Origin: Colletes latitarsis
Taxonomy: Eukaryota > Arthropoda > Insecta > Hymenoptera > Colletidae
NCBI RefSeq assembly: GCF_051014445.1
Contig: NC_135143.1
Location: 7,316,001-7,380,000 of the forward strand
Length of the DNA: 64,000 nt
Direction: 5' to 3'
Below the pieces are notes generated by a model. That model had not been told where the DNA came from. It ran no database searches and saw only the letters and a list, made by a program, of their open reading frames with translations. A program made the position numbers and the translations under genes. Numbering within the stretch: position 1 is the stretch's first letter; the number at the start of each line of letters is the position of its first letter. Below, in pieces: positions 23,186 to 33,670 of this stretch.

Positions 23186-24100
23186 GTGAAAATACTGCAA
23201 AATAAAAATGGAGGACCAAGGAAGAAACTTTCCCTCAGATCTCAAGATTTCCAGTAAAACAGTTACTCAAATTAAGTTGGAACTTCAATTAAATGTGTCT
23301 CTCTCAACAATACACCGAATTACCACAAGCAGTACTTACGTAATAAGATAAAGTTTGATTAAGTCTTTGCAATTGTTAAGTCGACATAAAGAAGCTGGAC
23401 AAGAATTTGCACACAGAAAGATTGATCACGGAAAAATAATCTAACGAAATTTAGATGCCTTGAATTTATATATTAACAGTATTTACACGTTAAAAAAGTC
23501 AAAAATCAGATTTACAATTTATAATTAAATTTAGACTATTTTGTTTTATGCATATTTCTATATTATATGTTATATACAGTTTATTTATAAGCACCGTTCT
23601 CTATCTCAACTATAAAATATCATTATATTTTCTTTTATACGCTGACGAGTTTCTACCTGTATAATGAATAAGTAAATATATTAAAAACATTTATTTGCAT
23701 ACTTATTTACTTGCTTTTCAGATGATATTTTTCGACGAAAAGAACTTTAATTCGTACTGAAGAGATCTTCAGAGAAGCTTTCTGCATACATAACATTTCA
23801 GACGATAAAAGAGAATAGTAACGAATATACTAAAGTACCAAATAATCATTTAGTTTCATGTACTAGAGAAAATAAAGAAACAAATTGAATTTTTCAACAG
23901 GACAATATTGCCCATTTACAACAGTCAGGCAACCATAAGATTAATGGAGTATTATTACTCGAAAAATCTATACTAATAACAAACAGTATCGAAACGTATC
24001 CGAACTAATAAATGTAATTATAAGAAGTATAAAGTACAATAGAGATATGAAAAATCGAGAAACTCAAATTCTTGAAAATAATGGAGGACCTACACGTTAC
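23186..24100 (+). pseudogene. Tc3-like transposase, heavily decayed
   Basis: In order on the plus strand, with several frame changes, I read: GGPRKKLSLRSQ (basic linker), IKLELQLNVSLSTIHRI (second helix-turn-helix), LLSRHKEAGQEFAHRKID, then MIFFDEKNFNS (first aspartate block, family form SDEKKFN), and FQQDNIAHLQQSG (second aspartate block, family form FQQDNAPIH). A foreign stretch of about 250 bp (23,460-23,718) separates the third and fourth blocks and includes the dispersed repeat shared with 10.7 kb. It ends in TTGCTTTTCAG, so an intron-like origin cannot be excluded. The distance between the two aspartate blocks is shorter than normal. Non-functional. Confidence 0.75.
23606..23680 (+). 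repeat. Second copy of the 10.7-kb dispersed repeat
   Basis: It contains AAATATCATTATATTTTCT followed by CGCTGACGAGTTTCTACC and TGTATAATGAATAAGTAAAT, aligned with 10,695-10,772 at about 80%. It lies inside the Tc3-like pseudogene, which suggests retroposition into an already old transposon. Confidence 0.65.
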
Positions 24101-24899
24101 TAAATTATTATTATGATTTAACTCTATTGTATTCTGAGCAAAATATTTGCGTGATTTGTTTAATAAGAATACTCTATTACGCCAGTTCTATAATTCTGAA
24201 ACAAGACTAAATCAGTTTTCTGTAATTCTTCCTTCTTCTAGTGAATACAATTTGAACTTCTTTGGCAAAATATCGTTGTCTAAGGCAATTTAACACTTGG
24301 ACTGTCACCTATATATGGGTAACAAAATTTTCCACTGTGGAACTGGAAAAATTAATTCTCAAATCGAGATGTTGAGGAACATAAATTTGAAATTTTGCGA
24401 ATTTTAGTGAGGGTAACAGAAATCACAAAAACTGGCATCTGCTTTCGAAACGAAGGAACGGTTCTTTATAAAATATTTTAATTCTAAGATTTCGGAAAAT
24501 AATAAAACTATAAAAATTACAAAAATAATGTTCGAACGATTTGTAACACCTCAAAAAGTTGATCAAGTCTATATTGTGGTAATTTAAATACCTACCATTA
24601 TAGAAAGCATCTTTTGCCAACTATTTAATACTTTTAATATAATATATGGGTGACAGGATTATTCACTATGAAACTAGAAAAATTAAAGTCGAGACGTTGA
24701 TAAAAATAAATTTATATAGGATTTATGAATTTTAGCAAGATTACAAAAATAAATACGAAACAAATTTAAAGTTTACAGTGGTCCAAAATCAAAATTTCAA
24801 TCTTGCAGAATATTGTACGATTTCGACCTGGCAGCGAACGTGTTAAAGTATAATATACTTATCATCGTTTTAACAGGACCGTACAAAAATTGAGAATTT

Positions 24900-25650
24900 C
24901 ATAGTTCGCGACACAATGGAGTGTTTATTATGATTCGACGACAATCAGCAGAATCCAAGTGACCTACAGCGTAACGAACTCCTCGAAGGTGCTGTTGCGC
25001 CCGTAGGGGTAGGGCCGGGAGGGCGTCGCGACGCGTTTACGTCGCGGAAATTCCCCGACAACGACTGTCGGCCCGTGAATTTTCGCGTATCCGCCGGCGG
25101 AAAAGTAAAATGGCCGTTGGCGTACGGCGAGGCCGTTGATCGATAAAAGCGTCGCGACGCTGGGCGTGTCCGTTGCTGCAAGCCGCCTCCGCAACGCCCC
25201 GCGAATCGCCGCGAAACTGCGGGGAAAGTTTACCCGTGTCGTCGACAAACGGCGCAGCGACAAAAAGGCGAGAGAACCAAGCCGCTAACAAGCTCCGTTT
25301 CTCTCTGTTCTCCTTCGTCCCCTTGGCTGCGCCCTCTTCCTTCTTCTCCAATCGGTTCGTAGAAATAATCGCCACCCCCCACCCCCTCGACGCGTCCTCT
25401 TCGTCCCCTTCCGTTCTAGATGCGGCGAAAACTTGGGAAAAACTTGTTAAAGAGAAACGACGCTCCCAGCCACGGTGAAACTGATTTCACTGCTCCTCCC
25501 CCTCCCCCTTTTCGCGAGAGTCAGGATTTTGTTTCAACCCCTACTATATACGGGGGCGTCGTGTATCTGCCATTTCCTCATTCTTTATTTATTTTAAAAA
25601 GCATTTTCGCTTTTTTATGCATGATAAGTTTTATGCAAGTTTAAGACTCG
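24900..25650. other. GC-rich island 7
   Basis: CpG-dense from 24,960 to 25,560, with frames up to 112 codons on both strands and polypyrimidine runs near 25,370 and 25,495. No domain. Directly adjacent to the long-TIR element. Possibly regulatory; not shown by sequence alone. Confidence 0.4.
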
Positions 25651-25753
25651 CTTTCTGATAAATAATTGCACGATAAATAGTAAACAATTCGTAGTTGGTT
25701 TTTCAATTATTAGGTATACATATACTCCAGTTCTTAAGTCACCGGACACTTAA

Positions 25754-26077
25754 CACTAGAATTACCGAAGTGGTCGAAAGGATCCATTCGTAATTTTTAA
25801 TGAAAATTACAAAAAATTTACTCGACTGGATTTTTGAAAAACCATAATTTTCTAGGAGAGAATGAATAAATATTTATTTCCATTACATTGTACGTTTCTT
25901 CAAGTAGGTATCTATCATTTTAATTGTTTTGGATTTTTGAAAATTTACCATAGTTTTCTAGAAGAGGATGAATACATAAACATTTATTTCCATTGCATTG
26001 TGAATTTCTTCAAGAAGTATCTATCGTTTTAATTTCTTTGGTACAAATAAATACCTTAAGTGTCGGTGGTTCTAGTG
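25754..26077. mobile_element. TTAA-type MITE with internal tandem duplication
   Basis: The left end is CACTAGAATTACCGAAG after TTAA (25,750-25,753). The right end, reverse complemented, is CACTAGAACCACCGACAC, followed by TCAA, one base off TTAA. Inside, a unit of roughly 110 bp (CATAATTTTCTAGGAGAG ... TATTTCCATTACATTG ... TCTATCATTTTAATT) is repeated twice (about 25,830-25,930 and 25,940-26,036). The repeat resembles sequence at 32,230-32,280. Confidence 0.8.
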
Positions 26078-26530
26078 TCAACGAATATGGAATAAAAACG
26101 AATTAACACTGAGACGATGTAAATTATAAAATGAAACTAACGCTCATTCATTCACTTTATACGTTATCAAGGAAACGTAACTCTTATTGTATGTCACGAA
26201 TTTACCAAAATGTTGGCTAAGAATTCAAAATTTTAGTGTTACGTCGATCATTCAAATTGGTGGTAGAATTCTATCGACAATTATTTTTTAGAATCTTGTT
26301 CATTATCACCATTTCAATCTTTCTGTAATATCGTACGTTCTTCTTCAATGTTAAACACGTTTACCTTCAACATTTACTTTCACGTATAATTTTGCTTATT
26401 ACATATTTATTTTAATTTATAAAATGTATATTAAAATAGTAATGTAAAACTTCAAAAAATTGTATTTGAACATCCCCTTAAACACAGTGGAGCTTTAGAC
26501 GAATGATGCAACAATAAATTTCAACTTTAA

Positions 26531-26716
26531 GTGGAAAACGCGGATAAAGCTAGCAATCTACGCCCAGAATATAGAGCAACTTTTATATCACTATACGAGA
26601 AGAACAAAATATTTGTCAAAGTAGCGAACATTGTTGCAAAATTTGAGACAGTTAATAATAATAAATTTCAAAAAATTGGCTACTATTGCTACGGTCCAAA
26701 AAGTGGTAAACCCTGA
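26531..26716 (+). pseudogene. Possible Tc1-like transposase N-terminal fragment
   Basis: The open frame (GTG-initiated, so the start is arbitrary) reads RPEYRATFISLYEKNK, then VKVANIVAKFE and NKFQKIGYYCYGPKSGKP. The end resembles the FK.TGS....RSGRP linker between the HTH domains of Tc1-type transposases, and the preceding part resembles the first HTH. No catalytic block follows, and an A-rich run ends the region at about 26,925-26,938. Weak but specific resemblance. Confidence 0.35.
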
Positions 26717-26939
26717 AATACTACATTTTACAATCCATTTTCTCGAAAATAAAGCTTCGCACAAAATATGTAACTTTATACCAAATTATTTGTTTACTTT
26801 CCAACGTAGAATCGCTTCCTTCTTTAATTATATCACAAATACCGCCACAGCGTGTATACATTTACCATTATTTCTAAAGATAGTGTCTTCTAATTTTGCC
26901 CAAATGAAATACTATTACATATTTAAAAAAAAATAAATG

Positions 26940-27698
26940 ATCTTTTTTTACACGTAACACAACATTACGCCCTCATCCTAGTAACTTTCAGAATATCTCA
27001 TAATTTTTTCCACTAGTACAGGCATTTGTCTTTTCGTACGACGATATTTTCAGATATTTCTGTCTATCGATAATTTTTCCATGGGTTTTTAGCCTGATAA
27101 AAGCAAGAAATGAAATCGATCCCGACCAGTGGTTGTTTCGATAAATGGCTAAAAGTAATTGGCGCGCCACTTGTTGGCTCGTATCGTTGATGTCCGCAGG
27201 GGGTATTTTTGAGGCCTTGCTTACCTCGCCATTGTCGACGACGTGTAATTCACCGTGTAACCATACGCGGGATCGAGTTAACGTTAAGATCAAATTGGAT
27301 TTGGCGCCGGCGCTGGCCCGACTAAAACTTAGTCATCCGGCAGGACCCTCCTAATCCGTTTACGCTCCTTCGTCCTGGCTGCTGCTGTCTCCGCGTCTAC
27401 GTCGTCCGTGAAATAAAGAGAACGACCAGGAACAAAAAGAAGGACGAGCCCGTCCGACGGAGGGACCGAGGAAGACTGTGCTAGTTTCCATTTAACTTTC
27501 GTCTTTATGAAACTCATAGGGCTGAGGACAGTAACGCAAGATACGGCCAGCGCACAGCAGGCGCTTATTATATAAAAAAAAATGTACTGGATTTTCCAAT
27601 AAAAACAATAGAAATTTGAATCGAAATAAAATGGAAACCACGAGAAATAATCTGGTGCTCGATATCTCATTTTGATGTACATTCGATGATACGTATTA
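26940..27698. other. GC-rich island 8
   Basis: 27,110-27,560 is CpG-bearing, with open frames on both strands up to 124 codons and no domain. Family M copy 2 inserted at its right edge. Confidence 0.35.
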
Positions 27699-27700
27699 TA

Positions 27701-28895
27701 CAAGGTGTTCGGTCACCTCTGGGAAAAATTTTAATGAAAGATTCTAGAGGTCAAAATAAGGCGAAACTCAAGAATATCAATTTGTTGATTGACGCTTCGT
27801 TAAAAAGGTATTAACAAAATTATTGATAAAAATCATTAATAAAATTTGTCCACCCACTAGAATTTTTTTCTTGAAAGTGCGTAGGATTTTGAGGGCATAT
27901 GTATTCACCAAAAATGATTGTAATTGACCCCTGCAACCGAAAATAATTTTTCCAGAATGATTTGAAACTTTTTGAAATTTCAGGGGAATCGGAATATCAG
28001 AGTCAGACATTGTATTTTCGATAAGGAATTTTTTTCTAGAAAGTGCGTAAGAATTCGAAAGTATGTCTATTCATCAAAAATGATTGTCATTGGCCACCGC
28101 GACCAAAAATAATTTTTCCAGAACGATTTGAAATTTTTTAATTTTGACGAAAAATTTGTCCACCCACTAGAATTCTTTTCTTGAAAGTGCGTAGGATTTC
28201 GAGGGCATATGTATTCACCAAAAATGATTGTAATTGACCCCTGCAACCAAAAATAATTTTTTCAGAACGATTTGAAATTTCTTTTTTTCGTTGAAAAATT
28301 TAGGCACCTACCCCCTGTCGATTTTTCTTAAAAATTCGTTTTTCATTTTTAGTGATTTTGTTTGACACCCTATAGAAAAGTTGTCTAATACTTTTTTGTA
28401 GGTACCCATAAGCTCTACTTCAGAAAAAAGTTTCATTGAAATATATTCACTATTGTAGAAGGTATGGGTGTTTGAAAATTGGACCATTTTCATGGGGTTT
28501 TTCTCATTTTACGGGATCAAGGAATAACTTTTTCAATATTGTTATAATTTCTACATATTCCTCGCTAAAATACGCGTTATTTGCATTTTGAAACATTAAA
28601 ATCCTTCAATCCGTTCAGAAGTTATGATGTTTTGAAGATACGTATGAAATTTTGGACAGACATATCTGGCCTCACATTATACTTTCAGTAAGGAATTTTT
28701 TTCTTGAAAATGCGTAGAATTTCAAGGATATGTGTAATGACCAAAAATAATTGTAATTGACCCCCGCAACCGAAAATAATTTTTTTAGAATGATTTGAAA
28801 TTTTTTAATAACATTTTAACGAAGCCTCAATCAACAAATCGATATTCTTGATTTTCGTCTTATTTTGGTCTTTAGAATCTCCCATTCAAATTTTT
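27701..28895. mobile_element. Family M, copy 2 (right TIR missing)
   Basis: It starts CAAGGTGTTCGGTCACCTCT after TA. Four copies of the roughly 130-bp module are recognisable (near 27,865, 28,030, 28,170 and 28,690), more than in copy 1, plus the central unit with a minus-strand frame at 28,308-28,493. The right side reaches AGAATCTCCCATTCAAATTT and then loses similarity, so about the last 20 bp are absent. 28,160-28,620 is almost identical to the matching part of copy 1. Confidence 0.85.
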
Positions 28896-30800
28896 GACAG
28901 AACTTTTGACAACAGAAGTATTGTGTCATTTCATCGTATTGTTAAAAGTAACGGAAATATCGCTTTGTAACAGAGTTACCGAGACGCCGTATGCAATAGC
29001 GACAGATTCCTGTTTTAATAACTTCTTTTTATTTTCGATTTAATTTCAATTTTTAAATAGTGGTCGTAGTCATACCAACACCTACCCCGTCGACGAACTT
29101 CCGTGGAATCATTCGAATAACCGAATTGCTGAAACTACTGCTCGACGACCGAGGATTCGACACGATTCAATGAAATCCATTTACTTGGCTCGAAATTCGA
29201 GCAACTCGGTCTCGAGAACTCTGATAGCATCAGCTCTGTCACCTACGAGCCAGGTCCGTCTGTACACCATTTCACGAGAGACAAATATTTATTATTATTA
29301 TTAATATTGGTATTGAATGTACAATGGACGATAATAATAACATTTTGAAAATATGTAGTTTGTTTTCATCGCGAAATCAAGGTCATCCTGGGTTTTTTAA
29401 ATAGTACTCTTTTTTCTCATATTATATGAGACATTAAAACAAATTCGAAATTAATGTTACACGATTCTTTTACTAACACATCGCTACATTTACCAGTTAG
29501 TGGAAATGAGTCGTATTTTTTTCCTTATTAAGCATTTGAAACCATAAATACAGATTTATTTGCTTTAAAATGCAGATTAAATTTTTATTTATTAATTAAG
29601 TTAAATTTCTAAAGTATTTTATTATTTTAAAATATACTTTTAAATTTATATAATGACTTTTGTAATTTACATTTTTTAAAGGAGAAAATAATAGCCTCTA
29701 TGTTGCTTTATGGGTTTATAAATAAACAGATCAATGCTTATTGGCAATTAAAAAACCTAAAGCTATCAGATTGGACTCTTTGCATGTGGTATAAATCACA
29801 TTACCAACAAAATATAATTTAAATCTTCAAAATCGTTACCACATTTACAATTTAAAATCTTTAACAATTCCAATGCGAGCTAAAGAAGAAACCAAATGAT
29901 CAGCCCACAGTGTAAACGTAATTGACCTTAGATCGCTGAATCTATGCAACTATTCGAATAATTCTTTTTACACTAATAACGAAACTCTATTTCCGCCGCT
30001 TGTACGCTCATCCACGTACGATTTAACGAGAGACAAATATTTATTATCGTTTACGTCGATACCAAACAAACTCCAGATAAGGCGGCCCGTAGTCGCGTCG
30101 AGTCACCGTGGAAACATCAAAGCGATCGCTCGGCGTATCGCTGATCATCTTCAAAGGGTGGCGCAAGCTGCGCGTGTACAAGGCACGGTGTAATCGTCGG
30201 GAATCCGATTACATTAAAGATCCAGGTGCTGACTTCGCGATTTCGCGACGATAACGGAGCGACGCGCGGAAACGTCCTCGGTCGAAGTTGAGTTAAAAAG
30301 CTCCGTCCCCTCCCCCCACTCCCCCCGCCGGTTTCGTTCTCCGCGAAGGACGAAATCTTCCTGCCGGAAGATGATTACGCTGCTAGAGGGTAGACGCCGA
30401 CAAGCGGACGGACTCGTGAAATTGGGGAGAACAAGGTGAAATTCGGCTCGCTCGAGTCCGGTTTATCGAGCTGGAACAACAAGCGGCAATCAGGCATAAC
30501 TCGATCATTTCATTCTTCTACGTCCGTGCTCCACCCCAGAATCTTCGCTTGCCCCTTCCTGTGTTGCGTTGCCATGCCGTACTTGCGATACACGCTCCTA
30601 GAGAACGATTCAAAAATAATAGAATAGTGTACGATAATGATTCGTAAAATGAACGTCGCTTCCGAGGACCGGAGTTAGGTTCATTTTTCGTAAGAAAGAA
30701 CGAATGAGAGCGAATGAGAAAAAAAGCATTGTCTTTTATAGAAATTTTCGTGCTTTAAATGTCGCCTTTCACGCTTCACTGGCTAGAAGGGGGATCCTAG
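28896..30800. other. AT-rich DNA with GC-rich island 9 (29,990-30,620)
   Basis: 28,900-29,980 is AT-rich with no features recognised. The island at 29,990-30,620 is CpG-rich, with C-rich tracts around 30,305-30,330 and no domain on either strand. Confidence 0.4.
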
Positions 30801-30806
30801 TTGGTG

Positions 30807-31160
30807 GGGATAGAAATGTTCAATTTACGAATCACGTCTGGGGTTCATTTTAAGAATCATTATTGTATACTTTCAGTTATATGTATATTTACATATAACA
30901 ACATGTACGGGAGGACTGTCGAAGAAAGAATTTTATATTTTACTGTATTTTCAATTATAAAATATTCAAACGTGAACCAATAAAGTAACACTATGCATAA
31001 TTTCGAGCCCATAGAAGCGATAAGATAACAAGATAAAGAACAGATAAGAAACACGCGATATAAAATAATTGGATGCCCCCAATTGAGAGGGATGGAAACG
31101 TTCAATTTACGAATCACGTCTGGGGTTCATTTTAAGAATCATTACTGTAACTGTTACGAA
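30807..31160 (+). repeat. Direct repeat of about 70 bp, 282 bp apart
   Basis: TTCAATTTACGAATCACGTC followed by TGGGGTTCATTTTAAGAATC occurs at about 30,818 and again at about 31,100 with almost no differences. The intervening 210 bp is not repeated. A recent local duplication or two insertions of a short element would explain it. Confidence 0.85.
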
Positions 31161-31918
31161 GAACCTAGAAATCGAATGATATTCTATCAAAAAAATTAAC
31201 TCTCAAGAGTATTGCACCTCGACTCTATTGTTATTTCGGCACTAAGCCTACCACGACCGGTCAAATGACCGTTTTTAAAATGTCGATTAGAATTTCTAAC
31301 ATACAATGTTATTTTAGCACCACTTAACATCACGACTTTTCTTATAGTATACGTACAATGAATTTTTCAATATTTACTTCTATTCTTAATATTTGTTTTT
31401 TTAGAAAAATCTGATCGGTTGAACGATTTATATTCTTTTGTAAAAAACTGGACAAAATTTGGTATCAAATTCTGGTTAACTTCCGATGTAGATAGGAAAT
31501 ATACATATAGCAAACATGAAAAAAGAAAATATTTAGTTTCCACTGTCTTAGAACAATCTAACAACTCGTATTAAAAATAGTTAAACTTTACAAGCGTGCA
31601 GTTCTGAAGCTACTAGTATTTTCTCCATAATTGAGCCACCTTCAAAAACAGTAAGGCCTCCACTTTAAAATAGTTTTTAGTTTATATCGATCTGACTTTC
31701 CGTTTTGGAGATATCATAAATTATGTGAAAGGGTAATTTTTTAATTTGACTGTCTCTGTCTCCGTCTAACACGTCAGACCTCTCTCTCGCACGTGAGTCG
31801 TGACAGTCGTGACCGAGTGACGTAGTATTTCCAAGAATTTACTACGCACTGTTTACTATTTACGCGCATAGTCAATGACCTCGTGACGACAACAATGAAA
31901 AGTAAACAAACGCTTCGA

Positions 31919-32280
31919 ACCCTTATATCTCCGGAACTAATTACACCATCGACTTGAAATAGATTTCATTTTAAAGAGCTCCTTATTCTCTATCCAACGA
32001 CTATAACTACTTTTATAATTTATGCTGTCCTAAAATAGTTAAAGCAATTCCTATTGATTATACGACTGGTATGCGATACAACTCGATTATAAATTGTTTG
32101 TTTAATTGAAAATGAATTTAAATTTGTATACAGGATGTTTGCGTAATTACTATCTCAGTATTTCTTCGTAAATAATTGTGTTCTCCGGAATTAATTACGG
32201 TATCGACTTGAAACAAAATTCGTTTTCAAGGGCATTACCGTAATTTTCTATAAGGGAATAAATTCATTCCCATTACGTTA
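31919..32280 (+). repeat. Two diverged copies of a short repeat plus TA-type fragment
   Basis: TATCTCCGGAACTAATTAC..CATCGACTTGAAA at about 31,926 recurs as TTCTCCGGAATTAATTACGG then TATCGACTTGAAAC at about 32,179. A TA-preceded terminus, CAGGATGTTTGCGTAATTAC, begins at 32,131. The end of this region resembles the internal repeat of the MITE at 25.8 kb. Confidence 0.6.
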
Positions 32281-32282
32281 TA

Positions 32283-33210
32283 CAGGGTGTTCGACCACCC
32301 CTGGGAATGAGAAATTCTAGAAGTCCAAATAAGACGAAAATCAAGAATACTAAATTATTGATGGACGCTTCGTTAAAAAGTTATTAACGTTTAAAGTTCT
32401 GCCCGTACTGAATTTTTTTCTCGAAAGTGAATAGGATTTCGGGGATAGGTCTATTCACCAAAAATTATTGTAATTGACTCCCGCAACAGAAAATAATTTT
32501 TTCAGAACGATTTGAAATTTTTTAATTTTGTCGAAAAATTTTACACCTTCTCGAATTTTTTTCTCGAAAGTGAGTAGGATTTCTAGGGTATGTCTAATGA
32601 CCAAAAATGATTGTAATTGACCCCCGCAACCGAAAATAATTTTTTCAAAACGATTTGAAATTTTCTTTTTCCGTCGAAAAATTTAGGCACCTTACCCCCT
32701 GTCGATTTTTCTTAAAAATTCCTTTTTCATTTTTAGTATTTTTGTTTAACGCCCTACAGAAAAGTTGTCTAATACTTTTTTGTAGGTACCCATGAGCTCT
32801 GCTTCAGAAAAAAGTTTCATTGAAATATATTCACAATTGTAGGAGTTATGGCTGTTTGAAAATTGGGCCATTTTTATGGGGTTTTTCTCATTTTGCGGGG
32901 TCAAGGACCAACTTTTTGAATATTTTTGCGATTGGTACATAATCCCCATCAAAATACGCGTAATTTGCTTTTTTAAACATTAAAATCGTCCTATCCGTTC
33001 AGAAGTTATGACGTTTTAAAGATTCGCACGAAATTTCGGGGTAACATTTCTGGCCAGAAATGATATTTTTGGTAAGGAATTTTTTTCTCAAAAGTGGTTA
33101 GGATTTCGAGGGTATGTCTATTGACCAAAAACGATTGTAATGGACCCCCGTAACTAAAAATAATTTTTTTAGAACGATTTGAAATTTTTTAATTTTGTCG
33201 AATAATTACA
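32283..33210. mobile_element. Family M, copy 3 (right end missing)
   Basis: It starts CAGGGTGTTCGACCACCCCT after TA (32,281-82). Three of the roughly 130-bp modules are visible (near 32,405, 32,560 and 33,070), with the central unit between the second and third (minus-strand frame 32,746-32,952, KNPIKMAQFSNSHNSYNC). It ends in a module at about 33,210 without a right TIR. About 10-15% diverged from copies 1 and 2. Confidence 0.85.
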
Positions 33211-33539
33211 CACTTGCGACATAAAAGAGAAAGATATCTTACGAATAAACTTTAAAACATAACTTTCTATACATATAATGTAAAAACGAGAAGTACGTTG
33301 CCTCGTAAAAAGAGAAAAAGAAAGACTGGTCATTTGACCAGTCATGGTAGGAATGGGTATTCATGAAATGTCGATAAGTTTAGTGTTAAAGAAGACTAAA
33401 TTACCTTCTTAGAATCGGTACAAATTTACTGAAAACAGTTTATCCAATGTCTGTAGAAATTGTTAAGACTGAATTTGTAGTCGGTAGTGATTTACAAGTC
33501 ATCTTGAAAAAATATACAGTAGGGTGAAACGAAATGTAA

Positions 33540-33670
33540 GGACAGACTTCTTTGGAACATTCAAACATTATTTCTATAATTATTATAATTTTCTGAAATT
33601 TTATAACTAATCGAAAGATTAAACATGAAATATTTTGGTAAGAACTGTTTACGTCGAAGATTTTCGTTCG
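33540..33670 (+). repeat. Fragment of the 22.3/24.8-kb long-TIR family
   Basis: It contains CATTCAAACATTATTTCTAT, a TTCTGAAAT block and AAACATGAAATATTTTGGTA followed by AGAACTGTTT, in the order found at 22,595-22,690. Only the inner half of the arm is present. Confidence 0.65.

Larger units (their letters stand above)
22323..24842. mobile_element. Long-TIR element, TTAA-flanked, with Tc3-like relic inside
   Basis: The left arm (22,323-22,730) starts CGCGTTCACTGCCAGATG. The right arm (24,842 back to about 24,430), reverse complemented, starts CACGTTCGCTGCCAGGTCG. The arms stay alignable for about 400 bp through ATCAACTTTTTG.GGTGTTAC and AAATCGTTC.AACATTATTT. TTAA flanks are at 22,319-22,322 and 24,843-24,846. 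Between the arms lie a decayed Tc3-like transposase (23,180-24,090) and a second block resembling the arm near 24,287. Long TIRs are known for Tc3, but TTAA flanks suggest piggyBac, so whether this is one element or a nest is unresolved. Confidence 0.65.
31240..33385. mobile_element. TTAA-type element carrying nested insertions
   Basis: The left end is CACTAAGCCTACCACGACCG followed by GTCAAATGACCG. The right end, reverse complemented, begins CACTAAACTTATCGACAT and contains a CATGACTGGTCAAATGACCA block. The right flank is TTAA (33,386-33,389); the left flank TCGG has decayed. Both ends carry the palindromic core GGTCAAATGACC. Within the 2.1 kb sit family M copy 3 (32,283-33,210) and a fragment of another TA-type element from 32,131, giving at least three insertion layers. 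Confidence 0.65.

Noticed and set aside
21227..33545. TAGGGTGGAACGAAAT-like word at 21.2 kb and TAGGGTGAAACGAAAT at 33.5 kb
   Set aside because: Resembles a transposon end, but no inverted partner or shared interior could be found near either copy.
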